This document shows positions 8,172-16,605 of a DNA stretch of 45,155 bases, piece after piece. Positions within the stretch are counted from its first letter, which is position 1. Every line of letters starts with the position of its first letter. The stretch comes from Actinomycetes bacterium. GTDB lineage: Bacteria; Actinomycetota; Acidimicrobiia; Spongiisociales; UBA5794. The stretch spans positions 1 through 45,155 of the forward strand of contig JAHEJX010000024.1 in assembly GCA_024638645.1 (NCBI GenBank), in the 5' to 3' direction. A program made the position numbers and the translations under genes. A model generated the notes under the pieces. It was not told where the DNA came from. It ran no database searches and saw nothing but the letters and a program-made list of their open reading frames with translations.

Positions 8172-9238
8172 ACGGCACGGAAAGCCAGGATGCGGTGGCT
8201 CGGATCGGAGCCCGGCTCCTCGCATCTGGCGTCCCATTGGACCGGCGTCCACTGTTGATAGCAGCCAAAGCGATTGCAGCTGTGGAGGATCCACTCGACG
8301 CGGCATCAAGTGCGGCTGCCGCCGTCGATGAGCTGGTAGGTATGGGGCCGCTCGAGTCGCTGCTGGCTGACGATTCGATCTCGGACATTCTCATCAACGG
8401 GATCGACGAGATTTGGGTAGAACGAGCTGGCCGCCTGCAACGCACCGACGTCAGCTTCCGGACTGCGGAGTCGCTTGCCGCCACCGTTGAGCGGGCCATT
8501 GCTCCCTTGGGGCTGCGGCTCGATCACGCCAGTCCGGTAGTCGATGCTCGGCTTCCCGACGGCTCGCGGCTCCACGCAGTGCTTCCTCCCATTGCTCCGG
8601 GCGGCCCGGTCGTTGCCATACGCCGCTTCACCCGCTCGGTCCGCTCGCTCGGCGAGATGGTGGGCGCCGGATCGCTCACGCAGGAAGTTGCGGGCCAGTT
8701 GCGGGCGGCGGTTGTCGATCGGCGCAATCTCCTCGTCTGTGGCGGCACCGGAGCCGGGAAGACGACGCTTCTCAACGTCCTGTCCGCCGAGATCCCGGCC
8801 GGCGATCGGGTCGTGACCATCGAAGACGCCGCCGAACTCGCACTCACCGGCCATGTGGTGAGGCTCGAAGCCCGCCCGGCGAACTCGGAAGGTGTCGGCC
8901 AAGTCACGCTCGGCGACCTCGTGCGCCATGCCCTCAGGTTGCGGCCGGACCGCATCGTGGTCGGCGAAGTCCGCGGAGGTGAGGCAGCCGACATGATCCA
9001 GGCCATGGCCACTGGTCACGCCGGCTCCATGTCGACGGTCCACGCCAGCGATCCCGAGGACGCCCTCCGGCGGCTCGAGCTCATGGCGCTCGGGGCCCGG
9101 CCCGGCTTGACTCCAATAGCCCTTCGCGGGCTGCTCCACTCTGTCATCGATCTGATTGTTGTCATGGAGCGGGTTGGAGGAAGCCGGTCCGTGAGCGGTC
9201 TGTACCCCGTTGCTGCGGACGGGGTCGTCGACCGATGA
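8168..9238 (+). CDS. cpaF: CpaF/TadA-type pilus assembly ATPase
   Basis: A 356-residue secretion ATPase that would power assembly of the Tad pilus at the cytoplasmic face. Walker A is CGGTGAGKTTLLNVLS, the Asp box is VTIEDAAEL, and the region LRPDRIVVGEVRGGEAADM plus TGHAGSMSTVHA carries Walker B and the His box. The N-terminal part (DDSISDILINGIDEIWVE) is typical of the family. The GTG start overlaps the preceding gene as GTGA, and the stop overlaps the next ATG as ATGA. The order matches Rv3659c. Confidence 0.95.
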   Translation: MNGTESQDAVARIGARLLASGVPLDRRPLLIAAKAIAAVEDPLDAASSAAAAVDELVGMGPLESLLADDSISDILINGIDEIWVERAGRLQRTDVSFRTAESLAATVERAIAPLGLRLDHASPVVDARLPDGSRLHAVLPPIAPGGPVVAIRRFTRSVRSLGEMVGAGSLTQEVAGQLRAAVVDRRNLLVCGGTGAGKTTLLNVLSAEIPAGDRVVTIEDAAELALTGHVVRLEARPANSEGVGQVTLGDLVRHALRLRPDRIVVGEVRGGEAADMIQAMATGHAGSMSTVHASDPEDALRRLELMALGARPGLTPIALRGLLHSVIDLIVVMERVGGSRSVSGLYPVAADGVVDR

Positions 9239-9801
9239 CCTTGAGCCTGGTGCTGGCCGTCGCTGTCTTGGCGTTCTCTCCCAACGGTCGACGCCCGCGC
9301 CTTGCCACCACCGACACGGCGGCCGAGTTCGAGGCCATCGCCGCGGAGCTACGTCGAGGTGCGAGCCTGCGCCATGCGATTGCCGCGGCCTATCCCGAGT
9401 CGCAATTGGCCCGACTTGCGCACACCGGACAGCCGATGGGATGGGTCGCCGCCGAGTTGGCGCGCCGATCTGTCCGCGCCGACACGCTGATCTCTGCCGG
9501 CCTGCAGCTCGCTGCGGTCGGCGGTGCTTCGGCCGCTCCGCTCTTCATCGCCCTCGCCCAAAGGGTTCGCACCCAGCGCGACCTCGCCGCCAAGCGTCGT
9601 GTGCTCGTGGCCCAAGCCAAGGCATCGGCTCTTGTGATTGCCTCTCTTCCGTTGCTGGTTGGGCTCCCGCTCGTTCTGACCCGCTCGCTCGGGGTGCTTT
9701 CCACGTCGGCTGCCGCTCGCACTGCGGTGCTGGTGGGGATCTCGCTCGAGATTGTGGGCGCCGGCCTGGTTGTCCTGATGGTGAAGCGAGCCGGTCGATG
9801 A
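9235..9801 (+). CDS. tadB: TadB-like type II secretion F-family membrane protein
   Basis: A 188-residue inner-membrane platform protein. It has an N-terminal helix (about 3-15), a cytoplasmic helical domain with the F-domain-like pattern EFEAIAAELRRGASLRHAI, and two C-terminal membrane helices (about 130-148 and 160-182). It is short compared with proteobacterial TadB (about 300) but normal for actinobacterial homologues. ATGA overlaps couple it to the ATPase before and the TadC-like gene after. Order corresponds to Rv3658c. Confidence 0.82.
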   Translation: MTLSLVLAVAVLAFSPNGRRPRLATTDTAAEFEAIAAELRRGASLRHAIAAAYPESQLARLAHTGQPMGWVAAELARRSVRADTLISAGLQLAAVGGASAAPLFIALAQRVRTQRDLAAKRRVLVAQAKASALVIASLPLLVGLPLVLTRSLGVLSTSAAARTAVLVGISLEIVGAGLVVLMVKRAGR

Positions 9802-10295
9802 CGGCTGCTGTGATCGTCGCGTTGGTGCTTCACTCGACCGTCCGTTTGAAGCGGTGGACCGCCGAGCGCCCAGCAGCCAGCGCCGTCGCCGACCTGTGTG
9901 CCCTGCTCGAGTTGGCGGTTGACAGCGGCATGGGTTTGCACGAGGCGTTGCGCTGGTCGGCGGCCTTTGCGGATCACACACTCAGACCGGGCATATACCT
10001 GGTGCTGCGCACCGCGCCTCATCTCGGCCTTGCCCGCGCCCTCAGGGATGCCCGCGGACCGGCCGCGTCCCTGCTGAGAGCTTTGGCCCGCCCCTTCGAC
10101 ACCGGCGCCGCAGTTGGGCCGGTGCTGGCTGGTCTGAGGGAACGACTCGAAGCGGAACATCTCGCCGCCGTCGAGACCCGGCTCCAGCGATTGCCCGTCA
10201 AGCTCTTGCTGCCTTTGGCGCTTCTGATGCTTCCCGGCCTGCTCCTCATGATCGTGGCGCCTGCACTGTTTGACGCTCTCAGCCGATTCGGCTGA
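9798..10295 (+). CDS. tadC: TadC-like membrane protein
   Basis: A 165-residue protein, second half of the pilus platform pair. It has an N-terminal helix, a cytoplasmic domain with LCALLELAVDSGMGLHEALRW and a C-terminal hydrophobic segment (LLLPLALLMLPGLLLMIVAPALF). The ATG at 9798 overlaps the TadB stop as ATGA; a longer in-frame reading beginning inside tadB is not needed. The position equals Rv3657c. It probably forms a heteromer with the TadB-like protein to couple ATP hydrolysis to pilin extrusion. Confidence 0.8.
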   Translation: MTAAVIVALVLHSTVRLKRWTAERPAASAVADLCALLELAVDSGMGLHEALRWSAAFADHTLRPGIYLVLRTAPHLGLARALRDARGPAASLLRALARPFDTGAAVGPVLAGLRERLEAEHLAAVETRLQRLPVKLLLPLALLMLPGLLLMIVAPALFDALSRFG

Positions 10296-10318
10296 CCGTC
10301 CCCGACGAAAGGAACCCC

Positions 10319-10486
10319 ATGAAGGAACTCGGCACAGAAATCGGAGCGGTAACGGCCGAATATGCCCTCGTGATGGTGGCCGCCGCCACGGTCGCCCTCG
10401 CTTTGATCGTGTGGGCTACTAACTCGCCCGTACTGCCCGACCTTTTCGACGCAGTAATCGCGAGAGTGAAGTCTTTCAGTGGCTGA
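10319..10486 (+). CDS. flp: Flp-type pilin (DUF4244-like, 55 aa)
   Basis: This small gene has a good ribosome site (AAAGGA, 5 nt before the ATG). The product has a short charged leader (MKELGTEIG) followed by AVTAEYALVMVAAATVALALIVW. The junction G9 then Glu at +5 and Tyr at +6 is the G/xxxxEY processing pattern of Flp prepilins. The hydrophobic helix would form the pilus core after cleavage. It corresponds to Rv3656c (DUF4244). It overlaps the TadE-like gene by 8 nt. No prepilin peptidase gene lies in the window, so cleavage would need an enzyme encoded elsewhere. Confidence 0.85.
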   Translation: MKELGTEIGAVTAEYALVMVAAATVALALIVWATNSPVLPDLFDAVIARVKSFSG

Positions 10487-10844
10487 CACGGAGACCGGGT
10501 CGGCGACGGTCGAGCTTGCCCTCCTACTCCCACTCATCGTGCTGCTCCTCGTTGCAATGGCCGAGATCGCAGTAGTCGGTCGCAGCCAACTCGAGCTCAT
10601 CAACGCAGCCCGCGAGGGAGCGCGGGTTGCCGCGGTCAATCCGGAGCCGGCCGACGCCGTCGAGGCGGTGCAGCGTGTGCTCGGCGCTGCCGGCGATCAC
10701 GCCCGCGTCGCCGTGATTCGACCCCAGGTCGTCGGTGAGCCGGCTGTGGTGGAGGTGACGTTGCGCCACAGGCTGGTGCCGTATGCCTGGGGTGGGGGCT
10801 TCATCGACCTCACAGCATCTGCTTCGATGCGGGTCGAGAGGTGA
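10479..10844 (+). CDS. tadE: TadE-like pseudopilin
   Basis: A 121-residue protein with the TadE hallmark near the N-terminus: ETGSATVELALLLPLIVLLLVAMAEIAV, i.e. a G/xxxxE-like site followed by a hydrophobic helix, then NAAREGARVAAV, which is conserved in the family. The rest is a small periplasmic beta domain. The start is a GTG inside the end of the Flp gene, and its own TGA overlaps the next GTG (GTGA). It corresponds to Rv3655c. It is probably a minor pilin needed for assembly. Confidence 0.88.
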   Translation: MADTETGSATVELALLLPLIVLLLVAMAEIAVVGRSQLELINAAREGARVAAVNPEPADAVEAVQRVLGAAGDHARVAVIRPQVVGEPAVVEVTLRHRLVPYAWGGGFIDLTASASMRVER

Positions 10845-11221
10845 ATCGACTCCGCGAGCGGGGGAGCGTCGTCCTTCTGGTGCTCGCTCTGGCCGCGGTA
10901 TTCGTTGGAGCTGCGCTGCTCACGGTCGACGTGACGCTATTCCTGGCCGGCAGGGCACAAGCACAGGTGGCTGCCGACGCCGCCGCGCTGGCAGCCGCTC
11001 CATTGACGTTCTCCAGCGACGACGCCCTCGAAGCAGCGGCATCGATCGCTGCGGCAAACGGGGCCAGGCTCACCAGGTGTGACTGCGATCGGAACGCGAC
11101 GTGGGCTCGGCGAACGGTCGTCACTACCGTCGAGATTCCGTTACGGCTGACAGTTCTCCCCGACATATCGGCGTCGGCGACTGCGCGAGCTACTTTTGAT
11201 CCGACACGCCTTCATCGCTGA
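10841..11221 (+). CDS. TadG-like / Rv3654c-like secreted pilus-associated protein
   Basis: A 126-residue protein starting at a GTG (GTGA overlap). It has an N-terminal hydrophobic helix (GSVVLLVLALAAVFVGAALLTVDVTLFLAGRAQAQ broken at Gly/Ala positions) followed by AQVAADAAALAAAPL, the TadG-N-like pattern. A short extracytoplasmic part contains CDC (Cys-Asp-Cys). It matches Rv3654c in position and type and is the last gene of the operon. Its role is inferred to be a minor pilin or anchoring component. Confidence 0.75.
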   Translation: MNRLRERGSVVLLVLALAAVFVGAALLTVDVTLFLAGRAQAQVAADAAALAAAPLTFSSDDALEAAASIAAANGARLTRCDCDRNATWARRTVVTTVEIPLRLTVLPDISASATARATFDPTRLHR

Positions 11222-11244
11222 GTCGAGGCTGGAAGAATGCGTCG

Positions 11245-12279
11245 ATGGCGAACAACCTCGCGGTCGTGGTCGACGCAGCCGTCGGTATCTACAGCACCAA
11301 TCCGACCGCGTACCTCTCCGCACTGGCGCGGGTGCCCAAATTCACCCGGCAACACCTCGACGCCGCAATCGCGCAACGCCGCCTCATCCGCGCCCGAACA
11401 ATGCGCTACAGCGTGTACACGTCGTCGCCCGAGCTGCTCCGGCTCAGTGTCGCCGCGACCAGAAGTCTGGCCATGAAGGTCAACCCGTGGCGCAAACGAC
11501 TCGAGGGCCGATACGACGCGCTGGCTTCCGCCGTCGACGAGGTGCTCGAAGCAGGGCCGCTAGCCGGCGCCGAGATCCGCAAGATCGTCGATCCCGATCG
11601 AGAACTGGGCGATCTGTTCTCCGTGCTCCTTGGTCTGCTTGGCGCTGATTGTCGCATCGTGCGCGCTACGAACGAGGGTGGCTGGCGCTCCAATCGGCTC
11701 ACTTATGCCCGCTGGTCCCAATGGGTGGGAGACGAGCCATTGCCTGCTGAGGCAGAAGCCCAGCTCGACCTGGCCCGGCGCTATGTCGCTGCTTATGGAC
11801 CGGTGACGGAATCCGATCTGCGCTGGTGGACGGGCTGGACCGCGAAACAATCAAAGGCTGCGGCTGCGCAAGTCGATCTCAGCCGGTCGGGGAATGCCAT
11901 CGAGCTGCTGGACGGTCTGCGTCTCTTACCCGTGTGGGACGTGCTCATGGTCGCGTATCAGGATCGCTCCCGGATCTTTAACTCCGAACTCGCTCCATTC
12001 ATCTATGACCGCTTTGGCAATGCGACCTCTGTCGTCTACGACCGGGGCTCCATTGTGGGCGTCTGGGATCTCGGCAAGTCAGACGATCCGCTGCACCTCC
12101 ACGTGGTTCCGCTTGTCAAGTGGCCAAAACGTCGCTGGCTGGCGCTCGAGGAGCAGGCCCAACGTATCGCCCGCCTAATCGGCACCGAGGCGGTCCGGAT
12201 CAGCGAGGTCGACCAACCGGTTGATCTGACTCAGGCCAAGCGCAACAGGTTCCTGGCGCCGCTGACCGGCACCACTTGA
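11245..12279 (+). CDS. AlkZ/YcaQ superfamily winged-helix protein without the QxQ motif
   Basis: A 344-residue member of the HTH_42 (DUF1006) family, which includes the interstrand-crosslink glycosylases AlkZ and AlkX (YcaQ). Three winged-helix-like parts are visible, with RYDALASAVDEVL... and GPVTESDLRWWTGW in the middle and a C-terminal WDLGKSDDPLHLHVVPL strand region. The first motif, normally GLQAQ (QxQ) or LLQID (QxD), reads GIYST here, so both catalytic glutamine positions are changed. It may be a non-catalytic DNA binder or use other residues. The ATG at 11245 follows GGAAGA by about 10 nt. It sits 23 bp after the tad operon and may be cotranscribed. Confidence 0.75.
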   Translation: MANNLAVVVDAAVGIYSTNPTAYLSALARVPKFTRQHLDAAIAQRRLIRARTMRYSVYTSSPELLRLSVAATRSLAMKVNPWRKRLEGRYDALASAVDEVLEAGPLAGAEIRKIVDPDRELGDLFSVLLGLLGADCRIVRATNEGGWRSNRLTYARWSQWVGDEPLPAEAEAQLDLARRYVAAYGPVTESDLRWWTGWTAKQSKAAAAQVDLSRSGNAIELLDGLRLLPVWDVLMVAYQDRSRIFNSELAPFIYDRFGNATSVVYDRGSIVGVWDLGKSDDPLHLHVVPLVKWPKRRWLALEEQAQRIARLIGTEAVRISEVDQPVDLTQAKRNRFLAPLTGTT

Positions 12280-12324
12280 TGCCAAATAGGTCATGCTTGG
12301 TTCTCGGCGCGGAGCGAGACCACC

Positions 12325-13554
12325 TCACTCCTCGTCAATCACTCCGTCTGCCAGGTCGGCGTAGATGTCGGGCGAGCGGCGCGCCAGGAACACAACGCTC
12401 TGGCTGCCCGCTTTCCCAACCGAGCCCGGCATGACCATGTTGACCATGTCGTCCGGCGCCAGGAGGAACACAGACGCCGCATACTGAAGTAGTTCCTCCG
12501 TGGTGAGATCCGTCCACACGTTGTCAAGAAGCATGTCGAGCATCTCGGGCAGCTTGTCGATTCCCTGGGCCTGGATCATCAACATGGCCGCCTTCATGAT
12601 GAGGCCGTGGTTGGCCGACCTGGCGAAATCGCCGCCGGGCAAAGTCTTGCGGATCCGCGCCAACCGCAACGCTGCGGTCGGTCCGAGTTTCTGGGAGCCA
12701 CGGGGGTAGTCCTGCCAGCCCTTGATTCCGCTGGCGATGGAGCGGGGCAGATCGATCAGCAGGCCCCCGAGCCCCTTGATCAGACCTTCGAACCCGACGA
12801 AGCCGGTGACCACATAACCATCCAGCTCGAGCTCCGTCAGCTCGGTCATCGTCTCGAGCATCACTGCGGGGCCACGATTGGACATCACGTTCGTGAACTT
12901 GCTCCCGCCCGCCGGTCCCTGCACCCACGAATCGCGAGGAAAGCCGACAATCGAGCCCGTCGACCGCGCCGGATCTACACCGACAATGTGGATTGAGTCG
13001 GCTCGCAGCTTCTGCTGATTCTCTCCCGGCCTCGCGTCCGACCCGAGCACGAGCAGGAGCTTGGGCCCTGTGCCAAGCCAAGGGAGGAGCCCGGGCAGGA
13101 TTGCCCCGGCCAGCCGCCACGCTTTGTCGTCCTTGACGAGGAACAGCGTGTCATCTCCGACGTGAGCCACTGCCACGCTGTCGCCGGAGCCGAGCTTGCG
13201 CACGACTCCTTTGACGATTGCGGCCCGGGGCACTTCATGGCCGGCTCCCATGAAGTTCTCGAGCATCGCCCTCGGCACTTTTGGCTCCGGATTGCGGTCG
13301 TCGGCAAGCCAGTTGTAGAAATCGCGCAGCGCATCCAGTGCCTTGGGGGGTAGTTCGCCGGCCAAAGCGACTGATCGCGGCGCTGCAGTCGTTGTTGAGG
13401 AGGAGGTAGTCGGCGGCGGCGTTGTTGTTGGGGCGGCTGTTGTCGGGGAGGTGGTGGTCGTGGAAGATGTGGTTTCCGGCACCGCAGCTGCGCTGCACGC
13501 AGTTGCGAACAGGGACAGCGCGATGAGAGCCGGCAGGCGGCGACGGATTCCCAC
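12325..13554 (-). CDS. LytR-CpsA-Psr family lipoprotein
   Basis: A 409-residue LCP protein. The N-terminus is a lipoprotein signal (LSLFATAC) followed by a Thr/Ser/Pro-rich linker of about 40 residues, probably spanning the envelope. The LCP domain shows LLLVLGSDAR, RADSIHIVGVDPARS, VGFPRDSWV, and R-x-R-K...DFARSANHG near residue 310, which supply the polyprenyl-phosphate binding arginines and aspartates. LCP enzymes transfer glycopolymers such as arabinogalactan or teichoic acid from lipid carriers to peptidoglycan. Most have a membrane helix; lipid anchoring as here is less common. The start is GTG. It is divergent from trkA across a 108-bp gap. Confidence 0.85.
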   Translation of the reverse strand: MGIRRRLPALIALSLFATACSAAAVPETTSSTTTTSPTTAAPTTTPPPTTSSSTTTAAPRSVALAGELPPKALDALRDFYNWLADDRNPEPKVPRAMLENFMGAGHEVPRAAIVKGVVRKLGSGDSVAVAHVGDDTLFLVKDDKAWRLAGAILPGLLPWLGTGPKLLLVLGSDARPGENQQKLRADSIHIVGVDPARSTGSIVGFPRDSWVQGPAGGSKFTNVMSNRGPAVMLETMTELTELELDGYVVTGFVGFEGLIKGLGGLLIDLPRSIASGIKGWQDYPRGSQKLGPTAALRLARIRKTLPGGDFARSANHGLIMKAAMLMIQAQGIDKLPEMLDMLLDNVWTDLTTEELLQYAASVFLLAPDDMVNMVMPGSVGKAGSQSVVFLARRSPDIYADLADGVIDEE

Positions 13555-13662
13555 GGCCCGAGATGGTAGACCTTGCCGGTATCTTCGCCTCGAGGCGGCC
13601 GGAATGAGCGTGGACCCCTCCAGTGCGAGCTAGCCTTTTCGGGTACTTCCCAGAGCAGGTAG

Positions 13663-14991
13663 ATGAGAATCGTCATAGTGGGCGCCGGGGCAGTGGGGTC
13701 CTACCTCGCAGAGCGCCTTTCAGCTGAAGGTCAGGACATTGTCCTAATCGAGTCGGACGCCAGCAGAGCTGCTGAGCTGCAGGGCGAGCTCGACGTCCTC
13801 GTGGTTGTCGGGAACGGTGCCAGCCCTGCCTCCCTCGAAGAGGCAGAAATCGGCCGTGCCGACATGCTGATCGCCGTCACCAGTTCGGACGCCGCCAACA
13901 TTTTGGCGGCCCACGCAGCCACTCGGATCGGCGTGCCGCACCGGATTGCCAGGGTGGAAGATTCTTCGCTGCGTGAGGAAGCGGCGGAGCTCGGAGTGGA
14001 CCTGCTGATCGACCCAGGCGAGGCCGCCGCCCATGAACTCGTCAGCACAATCAAGTCAGGCGGCATCAGCGAAGCCATCGATTTCGCCGACGGTCGTCTT
14101 CAGTTGCTCGGTGGATTCATCTCGCCGGGCGCGCCGGCTTCCCACCTGACATTGGCGCGTCTGCGCTCGATGGTCCGCGGGTGGACATGGGTGGTGGTGG
14201 CGGTGGTTCGCGGCAGCGACACGCTGATTGCCCGGGGTAGTACGGAACTGCTCCCCGGCGACCACGTCATCATCATGGCCGAGGCCGGCAGGACGGAGGA
14301 GGCCTTCGAGATCTTCGGCTGGAGTGAGGAACCCTTCAACAAGGTCATCATCCTCGGCACGACACGATTGGCTCGTCGTACGGCGATGCTGCTTTGCGAA
14401 GAGGGCGTAGGCACCACCCTCATTGATCAGGACGCCGATCGGGTGCGCCAAGTGGCGACCAGCAACTCCAAAGTCGTTGCCGTCCACGGTGACCCCACGG
14501 ACCCGAAGGTTCTCAAGTCGGAAGGTGTCGAAAACAGTGACGCGGTGCTGGCGTTGACTGGCTGGGACGAGATCAACATTCTTGGTTGCCTCGTAGCCAA
14601 GGCCATGGGTGCTCGCAAAACCGTCGCCCGATTCCACCGGCTCGATCTCGTCAAGATCCTGCCGGGCGTCGGCATCGACTCGGGAGTCAGCTCGCGCCTC
14701 GCTGCCGCCAACGAGATTCTGCGATTCGTGCGGCGCGGCTCCATCTACGCGGTCGTCACCTTCCGGGACAGCGCTGCGGAGGCGATTGAAATCGAAGTGC
14801 AGCCGACGAGTCCGGCCGTGGGCCACTCGCTTTCCGAGATCCACCTGCCCCACGAAATGATCGTCGGCGGCATCGTGCGCGGCAAAGAGGCCTTCGTTCC
14901 ACTCGGTGAGTCCGTGATCGAAGCAGGCGACCATCTGATCGTCATTGCGTTGCCCGAGGCATTTCCAGAGCTCGAGAAACTGTCCGGCTGA
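13663..14991 (+). CDS. trkA: Trk K+ uptake regulatory subunit (two RCK domains)
   Basis: A 442-residue cytoplasmic protein with two TrkA-N/TrkA-C units. The first dinucleotide fold begins MRIVIVGAGAVGSYLAERL (GxGxxG) and the second near residue 225 with KVIILGTTRLARRTAMLL, which lacks a full GxGxxG. Each is followed by a TrkA-C region. It binds NAD(H)/ATP and gates the TrkH channel. The ATG has a weak upstream AGCAGG. Its TGA overlaps the ATG of trkH by one base (TGATG), so the two subunits are made together. Confidence 0.95.
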   Translation: MRIVIVGAGAVGSYLAERLSAEGQDIVLIESDASRAAELQGELDVLVVVGNGASPASLEEAEIGRADMLIAVTSSDAANILAAHAATRIGVPHRIARVEDSSLREEAAELGVDLLIDPGEAAAHELVSTIKSGGISEAIDFADGRLQLLGGFISPGAPASHLTLARLRSMVRGWTWVVVAVVRGSDTLIARGSTELLPGDHVIIMAEAGRTEEAFEIFGWSEEPFNKVIILGTTRLARRTAMLLCEEGVGTTLIDQDADRVRQVATSNSKVVAVHGDPTDPKVLKSEGVENSDAVLALTGWDEINILGCLVAKAMGARKTVARFHRLDLVKILPGVGIDSGVSSRLAAANEILRFVRRGSIYAVVTFRDSAAEAIEIEVQPTSPAVGHSLSEIHLPHEMIVGGIVRGKEAFVPLGESVIEAGDHLIVIALPEAFPELEKLSG

Positions 14992-16442
14992 TGCATCCGC
15001 GGCGGCTGCTGCACATTATCGGCGCGGTCGTTGCCGCAATCGGCGCCTCGATGTCAGTCCCTGCGGCCACCTCGTTCATCTATCGGGAGTGGAGCGATGG
15101 CTGGCTGATCCTGCTGGCTGCCGCCATCACGATGGTGGTTGGTTGGTACACCCGGAATCGGTTCGAGCGTCCGAGCGATCTCTCCATGAAGGAGGGTTTT
15201 GCGGTCGTCGGCCTTACCTGGATCGCAATGGCGATCTTCGGCACGCTGCCGTTCCTGCTGACCGGATCGATCAGCGACTTCACAAATGCGATCTTCGAGA
15301 CTTCCGCGGGTTTCTCCACCACCGGCGCTTCGATCGTGACCGATCTCGATGCAATGCCGCGCGGCATCCTCATGTGGCGCTCCATGATGCAGTGGCTCGG
15401 CGGCATGGGCGTGATCGTGCTCTCCATTGCCGTGCTTCCGTTTCTCGGCACGGGTGGAGTGGCCCTGGCTCAGGCGGAGTCACCCGGCCCGACGCCCGAC
15501 CGTTTGACCCCTCGCTTCCGCGAGACCGCCAAGCGGCTTTGGTATCTCTACCTCGGTATCACGATTCTCGAGGCCATCTTCCTGCTGTTCGGCGACATGA
15601 CGCTCTTCGAGGCAATCAACCACTCGTTCACTACGCTTTCGACCGGCGGGTTCGGCACGGACGGCGGATCGCTCGACAACTTCTCGGCATACACCCAGTG
15701 GGTCGTGATTGTCTTCATGATCCTGGCTGGTACCTCTTTTGCCCTCCACTACCGAGGTTTGAAGGATCCCAAGGAGTACCTGAAGAGCCACGAGTTCAAG
15801 CTGTACATGGGGATCATGGCGGCTGCCGCGCTTGCCTTTGCCATCGGCACCCGAAACGGTGGCGCCATAGTCGATGTCATTCGCGACGCGGTGTTCACCT
15901 CAGTCACGCTGGTCACCACGACGGGGTATGCCACGGCCGACTTTGGACTGTGGGCGCCTGCCCTGCAGGTGATTGTCTTCGGCCTGATGTTCGTCGGCGG
16001 CATGGCGGGCTCCACGGCCGGCTCCGTTACGCCGTACCGGCTCGGGGTGCTGACGGGGGCGGCGCGCTCGGACCTACGTCGGGTGATCCATCCTCGCGGT
16101 GTCTTCGTGACCAGGCTCGGCGGCGACACGATCGACGACGAAGTCGTGGAGACGGTGCAGTCCTTCTTCCTTCTCTACATGTTCATCTTCATGACCGGCA
16201 CGCTGCTGTTTGCCGTCATCGCCGAGTTCAACGGGGGAAGCTTCGACATCGTGTCCTCTGGCTCGGCTGTGGCGTCGTCGCTGGGCAACGTCGGGCCGGC
16301 GCTTTCGCAGCTGGGTCCGAGCAACACCTTCATCGAAGTGGCACCTCTCAACAAGTACTTGCTGTCGTTCTTGATGTTGGTCGGCCGCATCGAGATCTAT
16401 CCGATCCTGCTTCTGTTCACCAGGGAGTTGTGGAGGAAGTAG
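14991..16442 (+). CDS. trkH: Trk K+ transporter membrane subunit
   Basis: A 483-residue TrkH/KtrB-family K+ channel-like transporter. Four pore loops can be read: SAGFSTTGASIV, FTTLSTGGFGTDGG, TLVTTTGYATADFG and SSLGNVGPALSQ. Their glycines line the selectivity filter. About ten hydrophobic segments flank them, and the end is a basic RELWRK. It works with the TrkA subunit immediately upstream. The array-bounded structured element follows directly after the stop. Confidence 0.95.
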   Translation: MHPRRLLHIIGAVVAAIGASMSVPAATSFIYREWSDGWLILLAAAITMVVGWYTRNRFERPSDLSMKEGFAVVGLTWIAMAIFGTLPFLLTGSISDFTNAIFETSAGFSTTGASIVTDLDAMPRGILMWRSMMQWLGGMGVIVLSIAVLPFLGTGGVALAQAESPGPTPDRLTPRFRETAKRLWYLYLGITILEAIFLLFGDMTLFEAINHSFTTLSTGGFGTDGGSLDNFSAYTQWVVIVFMILAGTSFALHYRGLKDPKEYLKSHEFKLYMGIMAAAALAFAIGTRNGGAIVDVIRDAVFTSVTLVTTTGYATADFGLWAPALQVIVFGLMFVGGMAGSTAGSVTPYRLGVLTGAARSDLRRVIHPRGVFVTRLGGDTIDDEVVETVQSFFLLYMFIFMTGTLLFAVIAEFNGGSFDIVSSGSAVASSLGNVGPALSQLGPSNTFIEVAPLNKYLLSFLMLVGRIEIYPILLLFTRELWRK

Positions 16443-16605
16443 GGCTACGCCGGTATCCAGTCAGGTATTAGGTATCCAGTGGCCCGACTGCCCTGAAGCT
16501 TGCTGAGGGTTGTTCGAACAACATTGGCGCTGAGCTGCCGGGCTCAGAGCCACGTCCTGGGTCAGGGCAGTACCGGCTACCGGCTACTGGATACCGGATA
16601 CTCGG
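16442..16605. repeat. pair of opposed TACNNNN arrays enclosing a palindrome-rich core (array B)
   Basis: The right arm (16571-16605) reads TACCGGC, TACCGGC, TACTGGA, TACCGGA, TACTCGG. The left arm (16442-16481) carries the same kind of heptamers on the minus strand: CACTGGA, TACCTAA, TACCTGA, a shortened CTGGA, TACCGGC. The arms can pair: 16471-16484 with 16582-16595 (14 bp, one G-U), or alternatively 16450-16461 with 16586-16597 (12 bp perfect). Inside are ACTGCCCTGA / TCAGGGCAGT (16487-16496 / 16562-16571), the palindrome GTTGTTCGAACAAC (16509-16522) and CTGAGC / GCTCAG (16530-16535 / 16542-16547). It lies between trkH and hppA and could fold in the hppA transcript. Confidence 0.75.

Noticed and set aside
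9210-9797. Long in-frame extension of the TadC-like gene across tadB
   Set aside because: The in-frame translation is Arg/Cys/His-rich without family features, while the other frame gives a proper TadB-like protein and ATGA overlaps at both ends.
14945-16471. 508-codon open frame on the plus strand over trkH
   Set aside because: Arg/His/Gly-rich low-quality translation in a shifted frame over a gene with clear TrkH pore motifs.
16509-16522. GTTGTTCGAACAAC as a LexA/SOS box
   Set aside because: The actinobacterial SOS box has TCGAAC before GTTCGA with a gap; here the half-sites are in the opposite order and abut, and hppA is not an SOS gene.
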